Assembly (NCBI GenBank): GCA_037893245.1
Contig: JBAIAA010000313.1
Coordinates: 1,300,001-1,364,000 of the forward strand
Reading direction: 5' to 3'
Length of the DNA: 64,000 nt
Source of the DNA: Crossaster papposus
Lineage: Eukaryota > Echinodermata > Asteroidea > Velatida > Solasteridae
The notes beneath the pieces are model-generated. The model searched no databases and was not told where the DNA came from. It was given only the letters and a program-made list of their open reading frames with translations. The position numbers and the translations under genes were made by a program. Positions within the stretch are counted from its first letter, which is position 1; the number at the start of each line of letters is the position of its first letter. Of this stretch, positions 45,949 through 56,772 are shown piece by piece.

Positions 45949-46035
45949 CAACCGGAGTTAGCTCAGCGGCTTAATTCGTCAGGCTGGTACTGTCCGCGGA
46001 GTTCAGGTTCACACCTTTAGTATAGGGACGGAGCT
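45949..46035 (+). other. tRNA-like sequence
   Basis: GGAGTTAGCTCAGCGGCTTA (A box) and TTCAGGTTCACACC (B box) occur 165 bp after the tRNA-Ser-like sequence. The spacing is tRNA-like but the stems are poor. Confidence 0.45.
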
Positions 46036-46182
46036 CGTTTGCTTGCATAGGCGGCAAGAGCTAGGGCCTCGCTCCGAGCTCCTCCCTGTACGGTTGCGTG
46101 GCCTACGGGTTACATGAACATGGACAGGGAAGGATGTGTGGTGGGCCGGGAATCCTAGAACCCATAATCATAATACACACAC

Positions 46183-47785
46183 ACTCCGTATGCTGAAACC
46201 ACGGGGAGACACAGCACTATTTCCTCGATTGTTTTCTCGGTTTTGTATTGCGATGGATTGGTACGATATCAGATCATAGCCCCGCATCGTCTTTTTGTTG
46301 GCATTGGACGAACTCCAGGCCTACCCAGATTTTCACACGCAGACCTGACAGTTTTGTTATGCTCAGACATCAGATACTTAATAAATTTGTAGTTGAGGTA
46401 CAGTGTATGCTAGGCCGCAAGTAAATGTTAGATGATACAACAATTTTAATTAAGACTAGTGCTACATGTACTACAATGCCTGCATTGGCTAAACAGTTAT
46501 GAGACTACTACAGTCGTTTTCCTAGTTCCGTTTTGCAACAAATATTCAGGCTGTTTTCGGCAAGTCTAATCCTCGAAATTTAAATGAAATAGGTTTAGTA
46601 GTTTACCTTGAGTGATAGAGAAACTACAGTGTTCGTTTCCATATTTATGCTCTTCTTATTTCGAAAATACGACGTCAAAAGTACCGACATCACTTTTCCT
46701 AGTTGCGGATCGGTTTAACCAATTCCGGATCGGGTAAAAAAACTGCTTCGTACATGAAAAATAATCACGCTAGAACCAACCCGAATCAAGCCTATATTTC
46801 TAAGTATTCATTAATTTATATAAATACAGTTTAAAATACATTTCTTCCACTTCGAAAAACGTTTAAAAAAGGACTTGCAAGGAAATGTTTTGAAAATGTT
46901 TTGTCCGTGTATTGTACACGCGACCGTACATGTGGCGCGGCAACGAGCCGATAAACTTTGGCCCAGGGTACACGTCATTATGAAATCGCTTACACGCGTG
47001 CAGTTGATGCATCTTTTGTTTTTTATGCGCGATCCGGAACTAGGAAAAAAAATATACGTTCAGTCTTTGGCAGATTTTTTAATGCTGGAGACTTTTAGAC
47101 GATGCATGAGTTAATACAACTGTAGACTACAAAAAGGCAAAATCGAATTAAAACGTTGTGAGTGACATGTCGCAGAATATATTTTTGGGATTTTGCGGCT
47201 CCCGTGATTTTCTACAAACCGTCCAAACCTGTCAAAGTACGAGTCGGAAATCTAGCAAAAAAATTTTTATAGATATTTTATTAAAAAGATATTTATGTAT
47301 CAAGAAGCTTGCATGTTTCTTTTCAAAATGCACCTCATCTGAAAAAAATAGTATCTGATACCAAGCCATAAGAGCTATTTTGTTTGAAGCAATCCGGAAC
47401 TAAGACAAATTCGGAACTATAGGAAAACAACTGTACTATTCTTCTGATGTTGATTTGTTATGCAAACAAATTTGGCGATGGGCATGTTTTCTACCTCCAT
47501 GGTTTAACGTACATTGTTTAATCCTATAACTTTGTTATTGGGGGGGGAGGCATGACATAAATAGCTGTAATCACTTGCATGTTTCGATTCCTTGTTTTCC
47601 AAAAAATATTGAAAATACTGACGAAGGATTAAAGTTAACTGTATAAAATATGCACATTGTTGTTTATTACATTCTGGTGTAAAAAAAAAGAATGTTTGGA
47701 AACTGTTACATTTTTTAAGCTTTCATTTTAAAAAGTAATGGCAAGTAAAAAAAATGGGCTTTGCAAATTGCCTAACCATAGAATC
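46183..47785. repeat. Large direct repeat flanking the GPCR, copy 1
   Basis: About 1.6 kb matches 51930-53372 in the same orientation, with shared blocks such as GACACAGCACTATTTCCTCG, GTATTGCGATGGATTGGTAC, CTAGAACCAACCCGAATCAA and GTTTGGAAACTGTTACATTT. Copies differ by many small indels. No coding capacity or terminal repeats are visible, so it could be a segmental duplication or an unknown dispersed repeat. Confidence 0.85.
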
Positions 47786-48705
47786 CAAAGTTTTCCACGC
47801 GCGGCATGCAGTATATCGACGCAACGTACCTACGCCTTGCACAATCGAATTGTTGAGCGCCCTCTCATGATACATACGCGTACGTATCTTCAGTCTAGTG
47901 TTGTTCCCAGACCAAATATTTCTGAATAAATATTATGTCCGGTAGCCGCCAATGTCACGTGACCAAAACTGGAGAAATTCTTCCAGTTTCCGAAAATGTC
48001 CAAAGTTTTCCGAACACGTTCCTTTGACGGTTCGGTATTATTTTGTTAACGTTCGAGATGTTCGAGTGTACACAAAAATGTCCGTCGATCCAGAACTTGC
48101 AGTTGCACTTGCAGAAGAACTGTTCCAGTTTTGCATCAAATCTAAGCTCGCTTTGGCAAAAATCAATATCAGAAGAAATGCTACGTACTATATTTGAAGC
48201 CAATGCAGGCATTAAGCCTTTAATGTGCACTCGAAGCCTGCATGGGGTACGGGAAAATTATTATATTTGAAATGCTGCTCATTTGCATCATCTAAAAATT
48301 GCTACGCGCAGTGTAGTGCGTCATAATCTATTTCAGTTGCCAGCGGCTACCTGACCTACAATTTAGACGTCTAGGCCAAAACAAAATTTTCAGGTCAGGG
48401 AACCAGACTATCTTCAGCCAAGGATTCCGACTATACCCAGCACGATATGTGGCAGAGGGGTACCCCCCTCTTATCCCTATACTTTATACGCACTCGACAC
48501 TATTGTAACCTAACCCATCCCCCCTTGAAACCTAAAAGGGATTCCTGAGGTTCCGGAAACACAATGGTCAACACAAAAGAGGGGGGGGGGTTTCTCTGCC
48601 ACATATTGTGCCTTATATGATTCCGACAGCTCAGTCAAGAGATTGGAGATTGTGGGTTCGAAACCTCGGACGTTACGGCAATTGTTTTAAAGTCCGATTT
48701 CATTA

Positions 48706-48750
48706 CCCCCACCCCCCCCCCCCCCCCCCCCCCCCCCCCCACCCCCCACC
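48706..48750 (+). repeat. Poly-C run
   Basis: A run of C with a few A interruptions. It gives an artificial poly-proline reading frame. Confidence 0.9.
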
Positions 48751-49142
48751 TAATTTGCGGTTCTGGATGATTTTTGTAAAGGGAAATAAAGTCCGAAATT
48801 TTGTTAGGTTGGAATTCATAGTTCGTGTCTCCAAAATATTTTTTTTTAAGGAAGTAAAGTCTGAATCTCATAGCGTTACACCCGTATTTAGATGTCGTTT
48901 GGGAAAAAAATGCGATCGGGAGCCACGTTATATCCGGGATTGTTTCCTCGTTCAGCGTTCATTGCTTGGTATTGAATTGCGGCGATATGATCAGACAGCC
49001 TTGAGCAAAGTCTTTGTTGGTAGTGGAAGTAACTTCATTCTGTACCTCGATTGCTAGACGCGCAAACCGTTCCTTTTGATTGTCGACGTAATTAGTGGAA
49101 ACTCGACGGTAACGCGCTTTATTCAATCCAAACGACAAAATA

Positions 49143-50327
49143 ATGTCTGCTGCTGATTTAAACTCGACCATGGCTCCAAGTTTTGAAGATGAAAATCTAA
49201 CCATGGCCTCCACCACCAGGGGAATACCTCCTGCGCTTCACCCGTACGGCGCTTTGGTGTTTGCAGCCTGTTTTTGGGTCATCGTAGCTGTGCTGGGTAT
49301 AACAGGCAACACTATGGTGATCCTAGCAGCGATTCTTAGCAAGCACGTTCGGACAACGACGAATGTCCTGGTAGTCAACCTGAGTGTTGCTGATCTGTTC
49401 ACTTGCTTGGCTCTGCCTTGGACGAGCGTGGCTCGGGTGAGTGGTGGTACCTGGCCTCTGGCTAGCGTTGTCCCGTGCCAAATTGCGGCGTTCATGTGGC
49501 ACACCGGCCTAGGAACCAGCTTGTACAACCTGGCTTTGATTGCGTTGAATCGTCTTGTCAGGATAACTCGCCCGCTGACCACCTACAATCGCATCTTCTC
49601 ACCTCGCAAGATGGTCTTCATTGTAGCTCTATCCTGGCTGATCCCAATCTTCGTTGTCGTCTTTCCTCTTACTATCGGTGTGGGTGGCTTAGGTTACGAT
49701 CTCAAGCACCGTACCTGTACAGATGAGGACTTGCATCCTCGCGCTCACGACTACAACCTGGCCCAAACCATCGGCTTCTACCCTATCCCTATGACTACGG
49801 TCATCATCAGCTATATCATCATCTACATCCATGTCAGGCGACACTTTAGAAACCAACTCTCCCGGACTGACAACGACGACACAGCCACTGACGTCGAAGG
49901 GCCCACTGCGACTACGATGACATCCATGCCATCTACTTCAGCTGAAGTTATGGAGGATAAGAAAAACGAAAAGTATGAAGGTGGAGAGAGAAAGCACACA
50001 ATCAGCCGTCAGCAGATTCAGATTACTAAGAATCTCTTCTGGGTCTTCTGCGCGTTCACGCTCTGTATCTCGCCCTACTTCATCTCCCTATTTTTTCGTA
50101 CCAGTGAAAAGTTCGCAATGTACGGAGCTGCCATCGTGATCTGCAACAGCTGCGTTAATCCGATCATCTACGGAGCCAAACACCCGCAGTTTAAGAAGGT
50201 ACTCCGGCCGATGTTGCGTTGTAAGTGGAGGAATATACCAGAACCGTCTAAGACACTGCAAGCGATCCTCTCAATACGCCAGAACGATAACAACACTTTA
50301 AATCAATCTGCTAATACCATGCAGTAA
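49143..50327 (+). CDS. Class A (rhodopsin-like) G protein-coupled receptor, intronless, orphan
   Basis: The 394 residues form seven membrane spans (about 37-64, 72-94, 110-136, 157-180, 206-230, 293-318, 324-344), so this is a plasma-membrane receptor. Family marks are present: GN at 55-56, LSVAD with D84, a disulfide pair C112/C192, W165, FYPIP in span 5 and NPIIY at 339-343. The third-span motif is NRL (136-138) instead of DRY, and span 6 has CISP (308-311) where CWxP is usual. N-glycosylation sites (NST, NLT) lie before span 1. The NRL motif and the YGAKHPQFKKV tail recall the melatonin-receptor-like / moody-Tre1 group expanded in marine invertebrates, but the ligand is unknown. The third inner loop is about 60 residues, Thr/Ser-rich and then basic. 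It lies between two direct copies of a 1.4-1.6 kb repeat. Confidence 0.93.
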   Translation: MSAADLNSTMAPSFEDENLTMASTTRGIPPALHPYGALVFAACFWVIVAVLGITGNTMVILAAILSKHVRTTTNVLVVNLSVADLFTCLALPWTSVARVSGGTWPLASVVPCQIAAFMWHTGLGTSLYNLALIALNRLVRITRPLTTYNRIFSPRKMVFIVALSWLIPIFVVVFPLTIGVGGLGYDLKHRTCTDEDLHPRAHDYNLAQTIGFYPIPMTTVIISYIIIYIHVRRHFRNQLSRTDNDDTATDVEGPTATTMTSMPSTSAEVMEDKKNEKYEGGERKHTISRQQIQITKNLFWVFCAFTLCISPYFISLFFRTSEKFAMYGAAIVICNSCVNPIIYGAKHPQFKKVLRPMLRCKWRNIPEPSKTLQAILSIRQNDNNTLNQSANTMQ

Positions 50328-53300
50328 ACACAGCGCACATTAATTACGGAGCTGTAAATATGTACCAGCTAAGCAGCATTTTTGGCGCCTTTATAACTAT
50401 AAAACACTCTTATGACGTTTTAACTATTTTAAATTGTTAAGCCAATTGTCTTGCGCTTTGCATGTCATTAAATTTTTGGTTCCTTATTGCTTCCTGTATA
50501 ATAACAAAATAATGACGGCAATGCCCGACGTAGTGCATCATATCAATTTAACACTTATTCTTAACCTTTATGACAAGAATATTACCCAATTAATTTGCTT
50601 GTAAAAACGCTAACACTTGTAACAGGTATATTATTAACTGTTTTCTGTAATTATTTTGATATTATAAAAAAGTCATAACATTTTGCAAGAGAGGTAACGG
50701 GATTACGGCAATGGCACTACAAAATATCCTATCAATAATGTGATGATTTATAAACAGCGAAACTTATGAAAGCAGAATGACTTTAATAAGAGATGTTGCA
50801 TTGATTGGCAGTAACGGAGTCTTTTGCATTAGACTAAGTGGGTGTCAACCTGGGAAGACACTTTTAAATGATTAAGTTTTGCCCAAACAATATGTAAAGA
50901 TATTATCATATAACTATTTAATGCCATTATATGGATTTAGGAAACTTACAGAATGTCCAAGTCGGAAACACTGGAACTTAATTTGTTTGCGGTTCTATTA
51001 AGTTCCGCTTGGTGTATAAATTAGAGGTGGTGTGTCTAAATTTATGTAGAAACAACAAACTTCCTTTGACAGTCGGTTTGGCAGATGACCACAAATAAAA
51101 ATGCGTGATGTCTGGGGGAAATAAAACCAGTATAATTTGTTGAAGAGACGAGATGATTTTCATGGATTTCTCATCAACTTTTCCGTATAACTATGCTTTC
51201 TAGACTGGTAACTGGTATGATTTTCTCATTCAGAAAGCATACAAAAAGCGTAGGAACTTCTGGGAACTTGAGATTGGCCCTAATTCGGTTAAAACCGTAT
51301 GCATGCTTTGCCAGTCTAAAGATAGGGTATTATGGGCCTTTTCGAATCCCTGGCTTCGTCTTTGTTTTTGGCTTAAGGCGATTTTTGACTCCCAACTGCA
51401 AGATCTCCAGCCACATTCTGACGCCTGTTGTACTTCAGAAACATTCACTCGATTGATGTGAACCCAAAAGTTAGACTATTTCAATTTTCTTCCATTTCTA
51501 TTTGCTTCTCAGTATTTCGGAATTCGGAGGCGAAGCCAAAGCCAAAGACGAAGCAACGGTTTCGAAAAGGCTTTATGATTCGTCTCTGCTGCAACGAACT
51601 ATGGTTGACATCTTTTTTAGATGCAGATTACCCAGCAAGATATAGAACAAAGGAAGAGCACCCCCCCCCCCCCCCCCCCCACCCCCCCCCCCCCCCCCCT
51701 CCCTAGTTCCCCACTCTAGACTATTGTTACCTAACACACACCCCTAAACAACTTTTCAAACAAACTTAATTCCAGAGAATCCGCAAATACAACGACCACC
51801 AAAAAATTGTGTCTGGCATTGAATGTTTTGAGCAAGATTTTTTTTTCTTTCCACATGGCTTGTGAATAATGAAAACGTGACACAATATAGGCCTATAGAT
51901 TAAAAGTATATGGAGTCAAACAAAAATACACGTACACTCGGTATGCTGACGGGGCGACACAGCACTATTTCCTCGATTGTTTCCTCAATCCAGCTTTTGA
52001 GTTCTCCGTTTTGTATTGCGATGGATTGGTACGATATCAGATAGCCCCGGATCGTCTTTTTGTTGGCATTGGACGAACTCCAGGCCTACCGAGATTTGTA
52101 CACGCAGACTCAGCAGTTTTGTAGTTGAGGTAGGCAGTGTATGCTAGGCCTCAAGTAAATTTTAGATGATACAAAAATTATAATTAGGACTAGTACTACA
52201 ATGCCTGCATTGGTACAAAACTAGAGATTGTTTGCCTTAGACTATTAGTAAAGTCGTTTTCCTAGTTCCGGATCACAACAAATATTCGGGCTGTTTTCGG
52301 TTTCGAGTCTAATCCTCGAAATTCAAATGAAATAGATTTAGTAGTTTACCTTTAGTGATGGAGAAAGTACAGTTTTTGTTTCGATATTTATGCTCTTCTT
52401 AGTTTGAAAATACGACGTCAAAAGTACCGACATCATTGTCTGTTACTTGCTCTATGTCTTATTTCTCCATGGTTTAACCAATTCCGGATCGGGTAAAAAA
52501 CAGTTTCGTACATGAACAAAAATCATGCTAGAACCAACCCGAATCAAGCCTACATTTCTAAGTATTCATTAATTTATATAAATACAGTTTAAAAATACAT
52601 TTCAAATACTTCCACTTCCAATAAAGTTTAAAAAGAGGACTTGCAAGGAAATGTTGTGAACATGTTTTGTCTGGGTACTATAATGCGCACGCGACCGTAC
52701 ACGCACAGTGTGGCGCGGCAACGAGCCGATAAACTTTGACCCATCATCCAGTATATCACAGACCACGTCATATGAAATTGCTTACGCGCGTGCAGTTGAT
52801 GCAAGTATTTTACGCGCAATCCGGAACTAGAAAAGAAATATTCGTTCAGCTGGAGACTTTTAGACGATGCATGAGTTAATACATGTCGCAAAATATTTTT
52901 GGATGGCTCCCGTGATTTTCTACAAACCGTTTAAGCATGTCAAAGTACGAGTCCGAGATATTTTATTGAAAAGATATTTGTGTATCAAGAAGCTTGCATG
53001 TTTCTTTTCAAAATGCACTTTATCTGAACAAAAATAGTATTTGATACCAAGCCATATGAGGTATTTCCTTTGAAGCGATCCGGACTAGGAAAACAACTGT
53101 ACTATTTTTCTGATGTTGATTTTGTATGCAAACAAATTTGGCGATGGGCATGTTTTCTACCTTCATGGTTTAACATACATTGTTGAGACTATAACTTTGT
53201 TATTGGGGGAGGCATAAAAGGTGTAAAAAAAAATTACGGTTATACTCGTGAATTTAATATACTTTGGTAAATTGGAAATGTTTGGAAACTGTTACATTTT

Positions 53301-53457
53301 TTAAAGCTTTTATTTTAAAAAGTAATGGCAAGAAGAAAATGGGTTCCGCTAATTGCCCAAGTGTACCATATAATCTAATTTATAAAAAAAAAGCGTTTAC
53401 ACTGTGCAGCTTCACGCAAGACCTCAACATTTAACATGAGTACTGTGTTAATACCGT
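50328..53457. other. Intergenic region downstream of the GPCR
   Basis: AT-rich and without protein-like ORFs. The first AATAAA after the GPCR stop that I noticed is near 51094, then 51119, so the 3'UTR could be long. A near-pure poly-C run lies at 51661-51700, and copy 2 of the large direct repeat fills 51930-53372. Confidence 0.5.
51930..53372. repeat. Large direct repeat flanking the GPCR, copy 2
   Basis: Same sequence and orientation as 46183-47785, shorter by several internal deletions (for example around 52860-52900 and 53200-53240). Confidence 0.85.
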
Positions 53458-53850
53458 GGGAACACTATGACAACACAACAACAACACTATGAAAACACTA
53501 TGTTAACGCTATGAAAACACTATGAAAACACTATGAAAAAACTATGCAAACACTACTATGAAAACACTTAAAATACTGTGTTCATACTGTGGAATCAATT
53601 ATGTTCACGCTACCAAAACACTATGAAAACACTATGAAAACACTATGAAAACACTATGAAAACACTATGAAAACACTGTGTTCATACTGTGGAATCAATT
53701 ATGTTCACGCTATGAAAACCTTATGAAAACACTATGAAAACACTATGAAAACACTATGAAAACACTATGAAAACACTATGATAACACTATGAGAACACTA
53801 TGAAAACAATATATGTTCACGCTATGAAAACACTATGAAAACACTATGTT
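53458..53850 (+). repeat. 11-bp minisatellite (ACTATGAAAAC), left block
   Basis: Units ACTATGAAAAC repeat with a few variants. A longer spacer containing CATACTGTGGAATCA occurs twice here and once more near 54580, so the array has a higher-order layer. Confidence 0.92.
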
Positions 53851-54226
53851 GGATGCTTGGATGCTTGGTCGAATGCTTGGATGCTTGGTCGAATGCTTGG
53901 GTGCTCGGTCGGATGCTTGGATGCTTGGATGCTTGGTCAGACTAGTGGTCAGACTTTGGTCAGAAAACACTATGAAACACTATGAAAACACTATGAAAAC
54001 ACTATGCTTGGATGCTTGGATGCTTAGATGCTTGCTTGGATGCTGGGATGCTGGGATGCTTGGTCAGATTCTTGGATGCTTGGTCGGATGCTTGGATGCT
54101 TGGTCGGATGCTTGGATGCTTGGTCGGATGCTTGGATGCTTAGTCGGGTGCTTGGATGCTTGGTCTGATGCTTGGATGCTTGGATGCTTGGTCGGATGCT
54201 TGGATGCTTGGTCATACTTGGTCAGA
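53851..54226 (+). repeat. GGATGCTTGGTC minisatellite
   Basis: Units of GGATGCTT and GGATGCTTGGTC alternate. A short return to the 11-bp ACTATGAAAAC unit occurs at about 53965-54005. All reading frames here are simple-repeat artefacts. Confidence 0.92.
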
Positions 54227-54500
54227 CGTTTGTCATACTTGGTAAGACTTTGGTCAGACTTGGTCAGACTTGGTCAGACTTTGGTCAGACTTTGTCAGAC
54301 TTTGGTCAGACTTGATCAGACTTTGGTCAGACTTTGGTCAGACTTGGTCAGACTTGGTCAGACTTTGGTCAGACTTGGTCAGGCTTTGGTCAGACTTGGT
54401 CAGACTTTGGTCGGACTTGGTCAGACTTTGGTCAGACTTGGTCAGACTTTGGTCAGACTTGGTCAGACTTTGGTCAGACTTGGTCAGACTTTGGTCAGAA
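54227..54500 (+). repeat. GTCAGACTTGG / GTCAGACTTTG minisatellite
   Basis: 10- and 11-bp units GTCAGACTTG and GTCAGACTTTG alternate regularly as a dimer, most evenly from 54370 to 54495. Confidence 0.92.
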
Positions 54501-54715
54501 ACCACTATGAAAACACTATGAAAACACTATAAAAACACTATGTAAACACTATGAAAACACTATGAAAACACTTTGTTCATACTGTGGAATCTAGTATGTT
54601 TACGCTATGAAAACACTATGACAACACTGTGGGAACACTGTGGTCACACTATGTTCATGCTATGAAAATACTATGAAAACACTATGAAAACACTATGAAA
54701 ACACTCTGAGTAATA
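54501..54715 (+). repeat. 11-bp minisatellite (ACTATGAAAAC), right block
   Basis: The same unit as 53458-53850 resumes after the two inner arrays, including the same CATACTGTGGAATC spacer, so the inner arrays appear to have grown inside one older array. Confidence 0.9.
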
Positions 54716-55124
54716 ATGCGCCATCTTGATCACGGGGAAAAATTAACACGCGTTGCTGATAACTTGGAAGCGCTAAAGTTTTCAATCGACGATGCCTGTA
54801 TTACGCGTGTAAATACGTACTAGCCGGAAGGAAAGGGCAGCTGGCTTTCACCGCGAACATAGTGTGCGGCGCGGCGCGGTGGGCGCCCTAGCACAGCACA
54901 TGCTGGCCGGGACGGGCGGCCGCGTGTTTCAATAATAAACAGGATTATTACATTTCTGCAATGTATTTACTATTTAGGGTTCACTTTTGTTGTATTCGCT
55001 TTGCCTGTTACACCATAACGGCACCGGCAAACACAGGAACCCTCGTCTTTCACCACTGTGACCCGGGTTCGAATCCAGCCTGGGCTAATCGTGTTTCCCT
55101 AGGACAAACTTCTTAAGTTTTTTT
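54716..55124. other. Non-coding spacer with a CpG-rich core
   Basis: 54840-54925 is rich in CG (GTGCGGCGCGGCGCGGTGGG). A B-box-like CCCGGGTTCGAATCC at 55062-55076 is probably a SINE head fragment. No gene is seen. Confidence 0.45.
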
Positions 55125-55426
55125 CTGCGCAGGTCTACTGCGCAGGTCTACTGCGCAGGTCTACTGCGCAGGTCTACTGCGCAGGTCTACTGCGCAGGTC
55201 TACTGCGCAGGTCTACTGCGCAGGTCTACTGCGCAGGTCTACTGCGCAGGTCTACTGCGCAGGTCTACTGCGCAGGTCTACTGCGCAGGTCTACTGCGCA
55301 GGTCTACTGCGCAGGTCTACTGCGCAGGTCTACTGCGCAGGTCTACTGCGCAGGTCTACTGCGCAGGTCTACTGCGCAGGTCTACTGCGCAGGTCTACTG
55401 CGCAGGTCTACTGCGCAGGTCTACTG
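55125..55426 (+). repeat. 13-bp minisatellite (CTGCGCAGGTCTA), about 23 copies
   Basis: The units appear identical by eye. Each contains the palindrome CTGCGCAG. The array directly adjoins a partial copy of the TTAAAGGTAG element family (55440-55600). Confidence 0.95.
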
Positions 55427-55439
55427 AAATTAGCGGAAA

Positions 55440-55605
55440 ACAGACCAAGAACCACTGCCTGACGCCGTTTTTCTTGCTTTTCTTAACATCCATGATTGTA
55501 AAACTTCGGACACGTCAGTTAAAACGATATTTAACATAAAATACAACCCAAAAAAACCACCCATTCATGATAATTCAAGCAATTCAAGGGTCTGTGTATC
55601 CTACA
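55440..55605. mobile_element. Partial TTAAAGGTAG-family element
   Basis: ATCCATGATTGTAAAACTTC and CATTCATGATAATTCAAGCA match parts of 34430-34784 (in reverse) and the first also matches 55628-55953. The left part is replaced by the 13-bp array. Confidence 0.65.
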
Positions 55606-55627
55606 GACCCCGTCGTGCACACAGTTG

Positions 55628-55953
55628 TTAAAGGTAGTATACACCATTTGCAGATATCGAAAATATTTACTACCGAATTATTGAGAAATATCTTACTCAT
55701 TTGAAAGTAAATAATGATTCTAGGCATCAAGTAAATATTCCGAAAAATATAATTTTATAAAAAAAAAATTGCGATCGCTGGAGGGCGATTGCGAAAAAAC
55801 AAAGACAAAGATAACATAAGAATAACTGTCCAAAGCTGGTTAAAAACAAACGCTGTTCTTCGTGCTTTTCTCGGCATCCGTGATTGTAAAACTTCGGACA
55901 GGTCAGTTAAATGATATTTACTATAAAATACAACCCCCCAAAACCTTGCTCAT
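55628..55953. mobile_element. TTAAAGGTAG-family element, right end replaced by the 17-bp array
   Basis: It starts TTAAAGGTAGTATACACCAT and continues through GATTGTAAAACTTCGGACAG and ATAAAATACAACCC, as in the relatives. The sequence then switches into the 17-bp array instead of reaching a right inverted end. Confidence 0.72.
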
Positions 55954-56603
55954 TATGCGACCACCGCGCATATGCGACCACCGCGCATATGCGACCACCG
56001 CGCATATGCGACCACCGCGCATATGCGACCACCGCGCATATGCGACCACCGCGCATATGCGACCACCGCGCATATGCGACCACCGCGCATATGCGACCAC
56101 CGCGCATATGCGACCACCGCGCATATGCGACCACCGCGCATATGCGACCACCGCGCATATGCGACCACCGCGCATATGCGACCACCGCGCATATGCGACC
56201 ACCGCGCATATGCGACCACCGCGCATATGCGACCACCGCGCATATGCGACCACCGCGCATATGCGACCACCGCGCATATGCGACCACCGCGCATATGCGA
56301 CCACCGCGCATATGCGACCACCGCGCATATGCGACCACCGCGCATATGCGACCACCGCGCATATGCGACCACCGCGCATATGCGACCACCGCGCATATGC
56401 GACCACCGCGCATATGCGACCACCGCGCATATGCGACCACCGCGCATATGCGACCACCGCGCATATGCGACCACCGCGCATATGCGACCACCGCGCATAT
56501 GCGACCACCGCGCATATGCGACCACCGCGCATATGCGACCACCGCGCATATGCGACCACCGCGCATATGCGACCACCGCGCATATGCGACCACCGCGCAT
56601 ATG
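55954..56603 (+). repeat. 17-bp CpG-rich minisatellite (TATGCGACCACCGCGCA), about 38 copies
   Basis: The units look identical throughout. Each holds three CpG dinucleotides and the palindrome CGCATATGCG. Because 17 is not a multiple of 3 and the unit lacks stops, every frame on both strands stays open, giving false ORFs of 215-256 codons. The array ends 169 bp before the ZXD-family start codon. Confidence 0.97.
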
Positions 56604-56772
56604 GTGGCGCCCTTCAAATCCAACGGTTCTGATAACACAAAACAGTCGTCTGGTTTATAGTAGCCGGTTTTCCGGCCCCCACTACTGTTTGTAGAGATTT
56701 GGCCCCAACTCGTATAACGACGTCACATTCGCCGCCCTTTCCTTAGCTCGGTAGAAACCCGTGTGACTCGCT

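Larger units (their letters stand above)
45347..49142. other. Intergenic region LRRC61 to GPCR
   Basis: No protein-like ORF was found. It holds the LRRC61 upstream region, two tRNA-like sequences, copy 1 of the 1.4-1.6 kb direct repeat, and a CCCCA-rich run near 48706-48750. Longer open frames at 48608-49057 owe their length to the poly-C run. Confidence 0.6.

Noticed and set aside
48608-49057. 149-aa ORF with a poly-proline run
   Set aside because: The run comes from poly-C at 48706-48750 and the rest has no recognisable motif.
46183-53372. Direct repeats around the GPCR read as long terminal repeats of a retroelement
   Set aside because: The interior is a host receptor gene without any retroelement protein, and the repeats have no clear element-like ends.
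53846-54532. 228-aa ORF of MLGCLDAW / QTLVRLG repeats
   Set aside because: Translation of the GGATGCTTGGTC and GTCAGACTTGG arrays; simple repeat, no gene evidence.
54024-56603. CRISPR-like array
   Set aside because: Units are contiguous without unique spacers and the sequence is clearly animal; these are minisatellites.
55862-56694. Six overlapping long ORFs (215-256 aa) on both strands
   Set aside because: They are translations of the 17-bp minisatellite, which has no stop in any frame. No protein is implied.
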